Shown here in pieces: positions 25,922 to 33,204 of a stretch of 35,819 nt of DNA. Numbering within the stretch: the first letter of the stretch is position 1; every line of letters begins with the position of its first letter. The position numbers and the translations under genes are program-made. Source of the DNA: Ignavibacteriaceae bacterium. Its GTDB lineage: Bacteria; Bacteroidota; Ignavibacteria; Ignavibacteriales; Ignavibacteriaceae. Below the pieces are notes generated by a model, which did not search any database, had not been told where the DNA came from, and was given only the letters and a program-made list of their open reading frames with translations. Location: contig JABWCA010000031.1 of the NCBI GenBank assembly GCA_013359345.1, positions 1 to 35,819 on the forward strand, read 5' to 3'.

Positions 25922-25932
25922 GATATACGGAT

Positions 25933-26742
25933 ATGTTAGATAAGATTTCAGCTTTAATAGATAATCAGTTATACAAATCTGAGAGCCGCTCTGAAATTGA
26001 GACTCAGATAAATTCTGACCCGCAGCTCAGATTTGAATATGAAATTCAGCTTACGGTCAAAAATACAATTAAAAGTAAATGCCACAGAACCATGTGCCCC
26101 GCGGCCCTGAGAGCAAAAATCCTTGAAGGTATACAGTCGCAGAGAGAGGTTCGGGAACCGGTCAGACAGGATAAACCCTCATTCTTTTCGTTTATGCGGA
26201 GACCGGTGTTTGCATTCCCTTCAGCAATTGCAGCCGTTCTGGTTGTTTATATTCTCGTTTCATCTGCTCTCACAGGCAACCCTGATCTCCCCGCATTTGA
26301 TGCAATGGCTCAGAACAACTTCAAAAGCATACTTGAGGGCAACCTTAAACCGCAGATGCTTTCAAGCAGCCCCGCAGTGCTTGCTGATTTTTTCCGCGAG
26401 AAAGGGGTTGATTACGAAGTTCACCTCCCTGATAACGGCAAATGGGATCTTGTTGGCGGTGTTGTTTCGAAAGACGGAGGCAGGAATCTCGCTCATTTTG
26501 TCATGAAAAGCAAAACAGGCGGACTCATTTATGTGTTTGAGATAAGCAAAAAGTACCTCACTGATGATAAGGTGCTCAGGCTTGACAGCGGTAAACTTGC
26601 CGTGCTTAACACAGGCAACTGCTATACAAAGTTCGTTGATGATTATTGTCTGATGGTAACCAAAACAAATGATAATTATATTGCAATTGCAACAAATTGC
26701 GACCCCACTGAAATAAAATCATATTTCTGCAGCATTAAATAA
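25933..26742 (+). CDS. Membrane-bound anti-sigma factor
   Basis: A 269-residue protein that presumably sequesters the sigma factor encoded just upstream. The cytoplasmic N-terminus has the helical anti-sigma look (SALIDNQLYKSESRSEIETQ) and a possible zinc site Cys50-His51-x3-Cys55, a shuffled version of the usual H-x3-C-x2-C motif. One transmembrane helix spans about residues 92-112. The ~155-residue outer part (NGKWDLVGGVVSKDGGRNLAHFV) is the likely sensor. The signal is unknown. It overlaps nothing and lies between the sigma and usp genes in one short-gapped operon. Confidence 0.82.
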   Translation: MLDKISALIDNQLYKSESRSEIETQINSDPQLRFEYEIQLTVKNTIKSKCHRTMCPAALRAKILEGIQSQREVREPVRQDKPSFFSFMRRPVFAFPSAIAAVLVVYILVSSALTGNPDLPAFDAMAQNNFKSILEGNLKPQMLSSSPAVLADFFREKGVDYEVHLPDNGKWDLVGGVVSKDGGRNLAHFVMKSKTGGLIYVFEISKKYLTDDKVLRLDSGKLAVLNTGNCYTKFVDDYCLMVTKTNDNYIAIATNCDPTEIKSYFCSIK

Positions 26743-26757
26743 TCAGGAGAATCTGTT

Positions 26758-27213
26758 ATGCCAGGCGTAAAAAATGTTCTGATCCCGACCGACCTGAGTA
26801 AATTATCAATGTCGGCTATGCCTTTTGCCCTTGACCGTGCCGAAAAATATGATGCTGTGATACACATTCTTCATGTAATAGATACATACACACCCATTCT
26901 CACAATCAGAACGGTTGAGCTCACTCAGGAATCAATCAACGAAGCATTGTTTGAGAACGCAAAAAAGAATCTTGAAGCTCTGCTTGAAGAGCACGCTCCC
27001 AATGCCCCCGTTAAGATTGTGACTGCCATTAAAAAGGGTGTCACGCATGAAGAGACAATAAAGTATGCAAACGAAAATAATATTGATCTGATCACTCTTG
27101 CCACTCACGGAAGAACCGGACTGCTTCACACACTTATAGGAAGCGTGGCCGAAAAGGTGATAAGATACGCAAAATGCCCTGTTCTTGTAATCAAACCGCA
27201 GGAAAGTAAATAA
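26758..27213 (+). CDS. Universal stress protein (UspA family)
   Basis: A 151-residue single-domain USP, cytoplasmic. It starts VLIPTDLSKLSMSAMPFAL and ends with the nucleotide loop ATHGRTGLLHTLIGSVAEKV, where the first Gly of the ATP-binding G-2x-G-9x-GS pattern is Ala. ATP binding is therefore likely but not certain. AGGAGA lies 7 bases before ATG. The 15-base gap to the anti-sigma gene makes it the third gene of a sigma/anti-sigma/usp operon, so it is probably part of the regulon's output. Confidence 0.93.
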   Translation: MPGVKNVLIPTDLSKLSMSAMPFALDRAEKYDAVIHILHVIDTYTPILTIRTVELTQESINEALFENAKKNLEALLEEHAPNAPVKIVTAIKKGVTHEETIKYANENNIDLITLATHGRTGLLHTLIGSVAEKVIRYAKCPVLVIKPQESK

Positions 27214-27228
27214 TTTTTACTTTCCTTT
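27201..27228 (+). terminator. Hairpin across the usp stop codon
   Basis: GGAAAGTAAA (27201-27210) and TTTACTTTCC (27216-27225) form a perfect 10-bp stem with loop TAATT; the usp stop TAA is in the loop. Only a short T run follows. A weaker hairpin (CTTAAT/ATTAAG, 27251-27269) followed by eight T at 27274-27281 may complete termination. Confidence 0.55.
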
Positions 27229-27315
27229 GCCCGGTTTGGCCTCACACCTGCTTAATTTTTTTGATTAAGTCCCTTTTTTTTCTTATCTTAGAAGTCTTAA
27301 TTTTCTTCGGATATT

Positions 27316-27684
27316 ATGGCAAAGACTAAAAATATAGAAGCATATTGTTCCTTTTGCGCAGTTGTGACAAAAATGGAAGTATCAGGCGTTAATCCTGCTG
27401 ATGAAAAGGTATGGGCAAAATGCAAAAAGTGTAAACAGACCATGCTGATTGAACCTCAGGATGCTGAGAAGGCTGTCAAACTGTCTGCAAAAACAATGTC
27501 GACCGATAACCTTCTGACTTACTCCCCCAAAGACAGCTTTGAGGTGGGAGATACTATATTTCATCAGAAGTGGGATGACTGTGGTGTTGTTTTATCCAAA
27601 GAATCACTTGCTGACGGAAAGACATCCATAACCGTTGATTTCCAGAAATCAGGACTAAAAAAACTTTTAACTAATATAAATTAA
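27316..27684 (+). CDS. Zinc-ribbon protein with C-terminal Tudor/CarD-like small barrel
   Basis: A 122-residue small protein. The N-terminal zinc ribbon has Cys11-x2-Cys14 (YCSFC) and Cys36-x2-Cys39 (KCKKC). Residues about 72-122 (FEVGDTIFHQKWDDCGVV, then TSITVDFQKSGLKKLL) match the small SH3/Tudor-like fold found in CarD and at the UvrD C-terminus, which bind RNA polymerase. A role around transcription or ribosomes is a reasonable guess, since rpsU follows 18 bases later. The exact function is unknown. Confidence 0.7.
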   Translation: MAKTKNIEAYCSFCAVVTKMEVSGVNPADEKVWAKCKKCKQTMLIEPQDAEKAVKLSAKTMSTDNLLTYSPKDSFEVGDTIFHQKWDDCGVVLSKESLADGKTSITVDFQKSGLKKLLTNIN

Positions 27685-27702
27685 AATAAGAAAGGCAATA
27701 AC

Positions 27703-27900
27703 TTGATAGGTATCACCGTACAGGAAAATGAATCAATTGATAAAGCACTAAAGAGATTCAAGAAAAAATACGAAAGATCGGGTATTCTTAAAGAGTTTAA
27801 AAAACGCACTTTCTATGTGAAGCCTTCAATCAAAAAAAGAATGGACAGACTTAAAGCCATCAGAAGAGCACATAGAATGGACTACTTGAATAACCAGTAA
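27703..27900 (+). CDS. rpsU: 30S ribosomal protein S21
   Basis: A 65-residue basic protein of the small ribosomal subunit involved in initiation. It has the S21 core ESIDKALKRFKKKYERSGIL and the FYVKPSIKKR segment. The TTG start is fixed by homology (GITVQENES) and by AAAGG seven bases upstream. It sits 18 bases after the zinc-ribbon gene, probably co-transcribed. Confidence 0.95.
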   Translation: MIGITVQENESIDKALKRFKKKYERSGILKEFKKRTFYVKPSIKKRMDRLKAIRRAHRMDYLNNQ

Positions 27901-27927
27901 TTTATATAAAAGTTTTGCCTTGTTTTT

Positions 27928-27951
27928 GAGGCTGTCATTACCGGCAGCCTC
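27928..27951 (+). terminator. Hairpin downstream of rpsU
   Basis: GAGGCTG and CAGCCTC form a perfect 7-bp stem with a 10-base loop, 28 bases after the rpsU stop. Only a short T run (27957-27960) follows, so termination is plausible but not strong. Confidence 0.45.
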
Positions 27952-28413
27952 CACTATTTTAAAGGGATTAGTGTAAGTTTCCGGTGTTAAAACAGAAATC
28001 ACCGCGCATAAAACTGTAACTGTATATCCACTCCCATTCTCTTGTTTAAACCTGCATTTTTAATAATTCCCGGGCACATTAATTCCCGTACTCCTCTGTA
28101 CTGTTCCCCGTTTCTGAATCCCTATTATCACAATCATTATCCTCTTTCATACACACTTTGTGAGAGATCCCTTTTTGCCTCACACTTTCTTTTCAGGTGC
28201 TGCGGCATATGATAACATCCACCGCAAATCATGCGGATTGTGAACCACTGCTTTAAAAGCATTCACGCCCCCTGCATCAATGCCGGGAGCGTGAAAAACT
28301 ATAATCAGAAAGAGTAAGGAGCCGCAGGGCTGTATTAATTTTACCACAATTAATGTGATATATTACCTGACCGGTTATGCTGCTGCTGAATCCGGAATAA
28401 TAAAGCCTTGCTT
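27952..28413. other. Gene-free region between rpsU and the LOG gene
   Basis: About 460 bases between convergent genes with no ORF, RNA gene or strong repeat that I can support. It is unusually long for a convergent junction and may hold decayed sequence. Confidence 0.45.
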
Positions 28414-29247
28414 TTACTCCTCGTTCATCCTTTTTGAGAATTTCCTGCTCAGGTACTGTGTGGTGTAATCAAAAACCTCATCAACAGATGAAGCAAACTT
28501 AATCAGGTTAAGATCTTCGGGTGAGATCATTCCTGATTCTGCAAGTCCGTCAAAATTGAAGATTTTTTTCCAGAAATTATCGTCATAAAGCACTATCAGA
28601 ATATCCTTCTTAATCTTGGTGGTCTGCACCAGAGTCAGCACTTCAAACAGTTCATCCATTGTGCCAAAGCCACCCGGAAAAACAACCACAACCTTTGCCA
28701 TGTAAACAAACCAGAACTTGCGCATGAAGAAGTAATGGAATTCAAAGCCCAAGTGCTCGGTAACATAATTATTAATATGATTTTCATGCGGGAGGCTTAT
28801 TCCAAGCCCTACAGAATCGCCGCCGCCAAGATATGCCCCCTTATTAGCTGCCTCCATGATTCCGGGTCCTCCTCCTGTGCACACCACAAATCTTTTATCA
28901 TCCTTATCCACATTCTGAAGCCATTCGGTAATCCTTTTTGAGCACTGCACACAATCTTCATAATATTTTGACATCATGACGTCTCTTCTTGCCTTTGCGA
29001 GCTCTTTTTCATATCCGGGAGCTTCCTTATCACCCGTTTCCTCCATTTCCTGAAGTTTTGCAGTGGTATGCTCAAGCGGCCGCAGTCTGGCACTCCCGAA
29101 AAACACCACCGTATCAGTAACCCTGTACTTGTTAAACCTTGCTTCGGGATCAAGATACTCTGAAAGTATTCTGATGGTTCTCGCATCTGATGAATTAAGG
29201 AATTCCTGATTCTTATAGGATTTTGGCGGCTGTTTATTTTCTTTCAT
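28414..29247 (-). CDS. LOG-family nucleotide 5'-monophosphate phosphoribohydrolase-like protein
   Basis: A 277-residue Rossmann-fold protein formerly annotated as lysine decarboxylase-like. The diagnostic motif PGGFGTMDE and the upstream VVCTGGGPGIMEAANKGA are present, with MRKFWFVYMAK supplying the usual Arg. Family members cleave nucleoside monophosphates to base plus ribose-5-phosphate (cytokinin activation, purine turnover). An N-terminal ~85-residue extension (to ARRDVMMSKYYED) makes it the longer type. Transcribed alone. Confidence 0.88.
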   Translation of the reverse strand: MKENKQPPKSYKNQEFLNSSDARTIRILSEYLDPEARFNKYRVTDTVVFFGSARLRPLEHTTAKLQEMEETGDKEAPGYEKELAKARRDVMMSKYYEDCVQCSKRITEWLQNVDKDDKRFVVCTGGGPGIMEAANKGAYLGGGDSVGLGISLPHENHINNYVTEHLGFEFHYFFMRKFWFVYMAKVVVVFPGGFGTMDELFEVLTLVQTTKIKKDILIVLYDDNFWKKIFNFDGLAESGMISPEDLNLIKFASSVDEVFDYTTQYLSRKFSKRMNEE

Positions 29248-29336
29248 AATATACCAAACTTTGAAAAATGGATAAAAACTTTATATTGGGTCTGCAACTA
29301 ACAATTTTTCCCAAATACTGATGACAGGACTGACGT

Positions 29337-30581
29337 ATTAAAACACTAAAAGTTCTTCTGGTTGTACTGCTCCTGCCCCTGGCCTTATCAGCCCAAAAAG
29401 AAATTGCAGATGCAAAAATAAAAAAAATACTCGAAAAGGTACCCAAAGGAACAGATTATACCATACTGATTTTTGATCCTCTTGTTAATGATACCTTTTT
29501 TAACTACAACACGCATAAACCTCTGATACCCGCCTCAAATAATAAGCTGTTCAGTTCGGCTGCGGCTCTCTATATCCTCGGGCCCGATTTCAGGGTATAC
29601 ACCAGGATATTTTCGGATGATAAAAACTTTAATGACGGGGTGATTAACGGAAATATCTACCTTAAGGGGTATGGTGATGCATCATTCAAATCGGAAGATC
29701 TTGATGAAATGATTCAGGATCTGAAAGCATCGGGAATTAAAGAGGTGACCGGAAACGTCTGCGGAGATGACACTTATTTCGATAAAGAATATTACCGCCA
29801 TGAATGGATGGAAAATGTCGAGTATGAGGGTGAACTGCCTCTTATTTCGGCTCTGGTTCTTGATTATAACAGAATAAAAACAGAAGTTACCTGGCGCGGC
29901 AGAAAGAGCTACAGGGAAGAAAAGATACTCAACCCGCCGCTTCAGATAGCAGAGATTTTTTATAAAAAACTCATAGCGGCAGGAATTGAGGTAAAGGGAA
30001 AGGCTGCAGAAGGGGCCATACCGGCAGGATCCGTTCTCCTTTCCGAATTCTACTCCCCCATTATGGAATTGCTCAGAAGAGTTAATAAAAACAGCGATAA
30101 TTTTTATGCCGAAACGGTTTTTAAGATTCTCGGAGCAGTTTCAACAGGTCAGCAGGGAACCGCTATCAACTCATATCAGGCTCTTTACAGCTGCCTGAAG
30201 GGTCTGGGCATCAATATGAAAGGAAGCTCCATTGTTGACGGATCCGGACTTTCAAAAAGCAATTATGTCACCGCCGAAACCCTGGGTGATCTTCTTAAAG
30301 CAGTCTATCTTGATCTCGATATTTATGAATGGTACTATAAAACCCTGACTATTGCCGGGGTTGACGGAACACTGGGCAAAAGAATGAAAGGTACTGCGGG
30401 AGAGAATAACTTCAGGGGCAAAACAGGAACACTGAACGGAGTTTCATCACTTTCAGGTTATATGCAGTCTAAAAGAGGTTCTGACCTGATTCTTGTAATG
30501 ATATTTAATTACAGCACTTACAACTGGACTTATTACAGGAAGTTAAAAGATGAGATTGTGGATGCGGCAGCAGATTATTAA
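29337..30581 (+). CDS. dacB: PBP4-type D-alanyl-D-alanine carboxypeptidase/endopeptidase (S13), apparent ATT start
   Basis: A periplasmic cell-wall enzyme that trims or cleaves peptidoglycan cross-links. With a start at ATT 29337 the protein has 414 residues, beginning with a perfect signal peptide (KTLKVLLVVLLLPLALSA-QK). The active-site triad motifs are intact: Ser67-x-x-Lys70 (PASNNKL), Ser243-Asp-Asn245 (NKNSDNFYAE), Lys352-Thr-Gly (RGKTGTLNG). No ATG, GTG or TTG exists in frame between the upstream TGA (29331) and the signal peptide; the first, a GTG at 29640, would delete the catalytic Ser. AGGA lies seven bases before the ATT, which supports initiation there. An out-of-frame ATG (29321) hits TAA after six codons, so a one-base error in that stretch is the alternative. 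Confidence 0.87.
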   Translation: MKTLKVLLVVLLLPLALSAQKEIADAKIKKILEKVPKGTDYTILIFDPLVNDTFFNYNTHKPLIPASNNKLFSSAAALYILGPDFRVYTRIFSDDKNFNDGVINGNIYLKGYGDASFKSEDLDEMIQDLKASGIKEVTGNVCGDDTYFDKEYYRHEWMENVEYEGELPLISALVLDYNRIKTEVTWRGRKSYREEKILNPPLQIAEIFYKKLIAAGIEVKGKAAEGAIPAGSVLLSEFYSPIMELLRRVNKNSDNFYAETVFKILGAVSTGQQGTAINSYQALYSCLKGLGINMKGSSIVDGSGLSKSNYVTAETLGDLLKAVYLDLDIYEWYYKTLTIAGVDGTLGKRMKGTAGENNFRGKTGTLNGVSSLSGYMQSKRGSDLILVMIFNYSTYNWTYYRKLKDEIVDAAADY

Positions 30582-30590
30582 TCTGCCGCC
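30566..30590. terminator. Hairpin over the dacB stop codon, between convergent dacB and secG
   Basis: GGCAGCAGATTA (30566-30577) and TAATCTGCCGCC (30579-30590) are complementary except for one position (A/C on plus, G-T wobble on minus). The dacB stop TAA begins the right arm. There is no T run on either side. Confidence 0.45.
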
Positions 30591-30602
30591 GTCAGAAAAT
30601 TA

Positions 30603-30923
30603 TTATTGCTGGGGTGGAACCGCAGGGGCTGACTGAGCAGGTCTTCCGCCCTTCTGAATGATACTTTCCTTGTCACCTGATGCAGATGAACCGGGAAGGA
30701 AGAAAAGATTGATAACAAGAGCAAGTATTGCCAGAGCGCCTGCCAGATACCATGTTGTCTTGTTAAGAAAATCTGCAGTTCTTCTGGTACCAAACATTGC
30801 TCCGACGTTTCCTGCACCACCAAATGTGCCGGCAAGCCCGCCTCCCTTGCTTGACTGCAGGAGAACAACTACCATTAAGAAAAACGCAACAATGATGGAT
30901 AAAACGATTAACAGAGTGTACAT
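30603..30923 (-). CDS. secG: Preprotein translocase subunit SecG
   Basis: A 106-residue inner-membrane protein that assists SecYEG-driven export. Two hydrophobic helices (MYTLLIVLSIIVAFFLMVVV and WYLAGALAILALVINLFF) flank the conserved loop LLQSSKGGGLAGTFGG. The Pro/Gln-rich tail is typical of longer SecG forms. Monocistronic. Confidence 0.95.
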   Translation of the reverse strand: MYTLLIVLSIIVAFFLMVVVLLQSSKGGGLAGTFGGAGNVGAMFGTRRTADFLNKTTWYLAGALAILALVINLFFLPGSSASGDKESIIQKGGRPAQSAPAVPPQQ

Positions 30924-31218
30924 CTGATCCTCTATGATTCAAAAATTTTTTGAGATAAAACTTAAAGATAAGGTTTTTTATTTTCTTTTACTAAATATTT
31001 TTAAGGTCTGCGGGGCTGCTTTGTGATCTGCTGACACCGTGGGATTAGCAAATAATCTGTACTCTGCCACTCCCCCATCAACCATATATTTCGGGCCGGA
31101 AAAGTTGCCTGAATCACATATCCGCTCCTTTTTAATTTGCTTCTGTAACAAATCATGAGTAAAGTTGTATAACTGATATTGCTTTATATTTAATTAAATC
31201 ATTCTTCAGTTTTACAGT

Positions 31219-33204
31219 ATGAAATCTCTGATCAGGATATTGCTGATATTTTCGGCAATTCTTTATACAACCGGTTTTGTTGCTCAGGATCAGCCCTCTG
31301 CAAAAAGGAGCCTGATAATTGCAATCGGGAACTACCCCTACCTGGGTTTCCTTAACTCAGCAAATGACGTGCCTCTCATTAAAACAGCGCTTGAATCACA
31401 GGGGTTCACTGATTTCAGAATCCTTACAGACAGTTCTGCCACCCTCTCAAATATACTTGCCCGGTTGGATGAACTTGCTGCTGATACCCGCCGGGGTGAT
31501 ATTGCAGTTATCCATTTTTCGGGACACGGACAATCGATCCCCGATGACAACGGCGATGAGCCCGATGGCGTTGATGAGAGTTTCTGCGCATACGGGGCAA
31601 AACCATGGGTCACAGATGATTATCATGGTGAGGAACACCTTCGCGATGATGTTTTTGGCAGATATATAGACAAAATCAGAGAAGCAGCCGGGCCTGAGGG
31701 GCAGGTTCTCGTGATACTTGATGCTTGTTACTCCGGCTCCGGTACAAGGGCAACAGATATTATCACGAGAGGGGTCGATAATGTCCTCACTGAAAGGAAT
31801 TCCCCGAAAGATTTCACAATAAAAGATGAGACCGCATTATACCCCGCGGGAGTTACTCTGAATGAATCGGGTTTTGCTCCGTTGATTGTGTTTTCGGGTG
31901 CGCGGGCAAATGAAAAAAATGCCGAATACAAAGGGGCCGGCTCTCTTTCTTATGCGTTCAATAAAGCTCTTACAAATCCACGGGGGAGTGACATTTCATA
32001 CAGAGGGCTGTTTGCCGAAATCAATTCTGTAATGACAGGCATTGCACCTGCACAGAATCCCGTTGCTGAGGGGAACGGACTCGATCTGAAAATTTTCGGG
32101 CAGGGATACATTGAACCGCCCGCCTCTTACCCCGTTACAGATATCATAAATGACACTCTTATAATAGGTGCGGGCACAATAGCAGGCATTCACCCCGGGG
32201 CAAGGGCAGTATTCTATCCCGCCGGAACCACCGACACTTCAAAAACAGCACCGCTGTTCACCGGAGAAGTTGTCTTTTCGCATCCCCTTTTTGCAAAAGT
32301 GAAACCTGATTTCAAACCTGCAAACTTCGGGGGAGCTGCCTATACTGCCTGTATCACTGAGGCGGTTGTTGCGCTTGATACTGTCAGGATCTGGTACGGA
32401 GGAGCATCTGGCAATAGTGATACCGAAACATTAAAAAAGGCACTTGGTACAAGCAGCCTCATCCGATTCGTCAAAGAAAATGAATGGCATGATCTTGCCG
32501 TTACAAAATCAGCCGGAGCTAATCTTTACACCCTTACGGAAATAAGCAGCGGAACAGTCCTTGCTGATTCCCTAAGGATTGGTGATGAACTCACAACCAG
32601 GATAAGGCAATACCTGATCTCCCGACAGTTTGCCATGCTTGATCTTAAAAATGAGAGAATCGCACTGGAAATTGAGCTTATACCCGTTACTTATGACAGC
32701 AAAACAGGAAAGACTGAGGAAATAGCCGATATAAACAAATACTACGTTAACGGAGTGTTCACGGCGGGCAAATCTGACTTCTTCAAAATTAAAATCAGAA
32801 ACACCGGCAAAATCAGGGCTTATTTTAACATCATGAGCATTGAGGAAAACGGCAAGATAGATCTGCTTATTCCGTATGTCAGGAAGAATGAAGATCCTTC
32901 CGGCTATTTCATAAAGCCGGGAGATGAATTTATCATCCCTAATTTCCTTTACAGATTCCGGAATAAATCAGGCAAACCTGTTGCAAATGAGATACTGAAG
33001 GTTATCGCATCTGCAGAACCAATTGACCTCAGATACGCTCTGCTGAAAAGGCGCGGAGATGACCCGGGAGAAAAGAAGGGGCAGAGTTCTGTGCTTGAGG
33101 AGATATTCGGTCTGGCTGATGATTCACAAAGGAGCGGTCCCCTTAAGGCACTCAGGAATGAAATGATTTCAACATACACATTTACAATAAGAAAAGTGAA
33201 ATGA
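31219..33204 (+). CDS. Secreted caspase-like (C14) peptidase with DUF4384-like C-terminus
   Basis: A 661-residue exported cysteine peptidase. After a signal peptide (1-23, ending VAQ), a caspase-fold domain spans about 28-290: first strand RSLIIAIGNYP, catalytic His103 in HFSGHGQ and catalytic Cys170 in ILDACYSGSG. Both dyad residues are intact, so it should be active, with Arg/Lys or Asp specificity unknown. A beta-rich middle of no clear family follows. Residues about 505-625 (FKIKIRNTGKIRAYFNIMSI, IDLLIPYVRKNEDPSG, IKPGDEFIIP) fit the DUF4384 pattern often seen behind bacterial caspase domains. Its stop overlaps the next gene's start (ATGA), so the two are translationally coupled. Confidence 0.88.
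   Translation: MKSLIRILLIFSAILYTTGFVAQDQPSAKRSLIIAIGNYPYLGFLNSANDVPLIKTALESQGFTDFRILTDSSATLSNILARLDELAADTRRGDIAVIHFSGHGQSIPDDNGDEPDGVDESFCAYGAKPWVTDDYHGEEHLRDDVFGRYIDKIREAAGPEGQVLVILDACYSGSGTRATDIITRGVDNVLTERNSPKDFTIKDETALYPAGVTLNESGFAPLIVFSGARANEKNAEYKGAGSLSYAFNKALTNPRGSDISYRGLFAEINSVMTGIAPAQNPVAEGNGLDLKIFGQGYIEPPASYPVTDIINDTLIIGAGTIAGIHPGARAVFYPAGTTDTSKTAPLFTGEVVFSHPLFAKVKPDFKPANFGGAAYTACITEAVVALDTVRIWYGGASGNSDTETLKKALGTSSLIRFVKENEWHDLAVTKSAGANLYTLTEISSGTVLADSLRIGDELTTRIRQYLISRQFAMLDLKNERIALEIELIPVTYDSKTGKTEEIADINKYYVNGVFTAGKSDFFKIKIRNTGKIRAYFNIMSIEENGKIDLLIPYVRKNEDPSGYFIKPGDEFIIPNFLYRFRNKSGKPVANEILKVIASAEPIDLRYALLKRRGDDPGEKKGQSSVLEEIFGLADDSQRSGPLKALRNEMISTYTFTIRKVK

Noticed and set aside
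29640-30581. GTG-initiated 313-codon version of dacB
   Set aside because: It would remove the signal peptide and the catalytic SxxK motif, which are intact upstream in the same frame.
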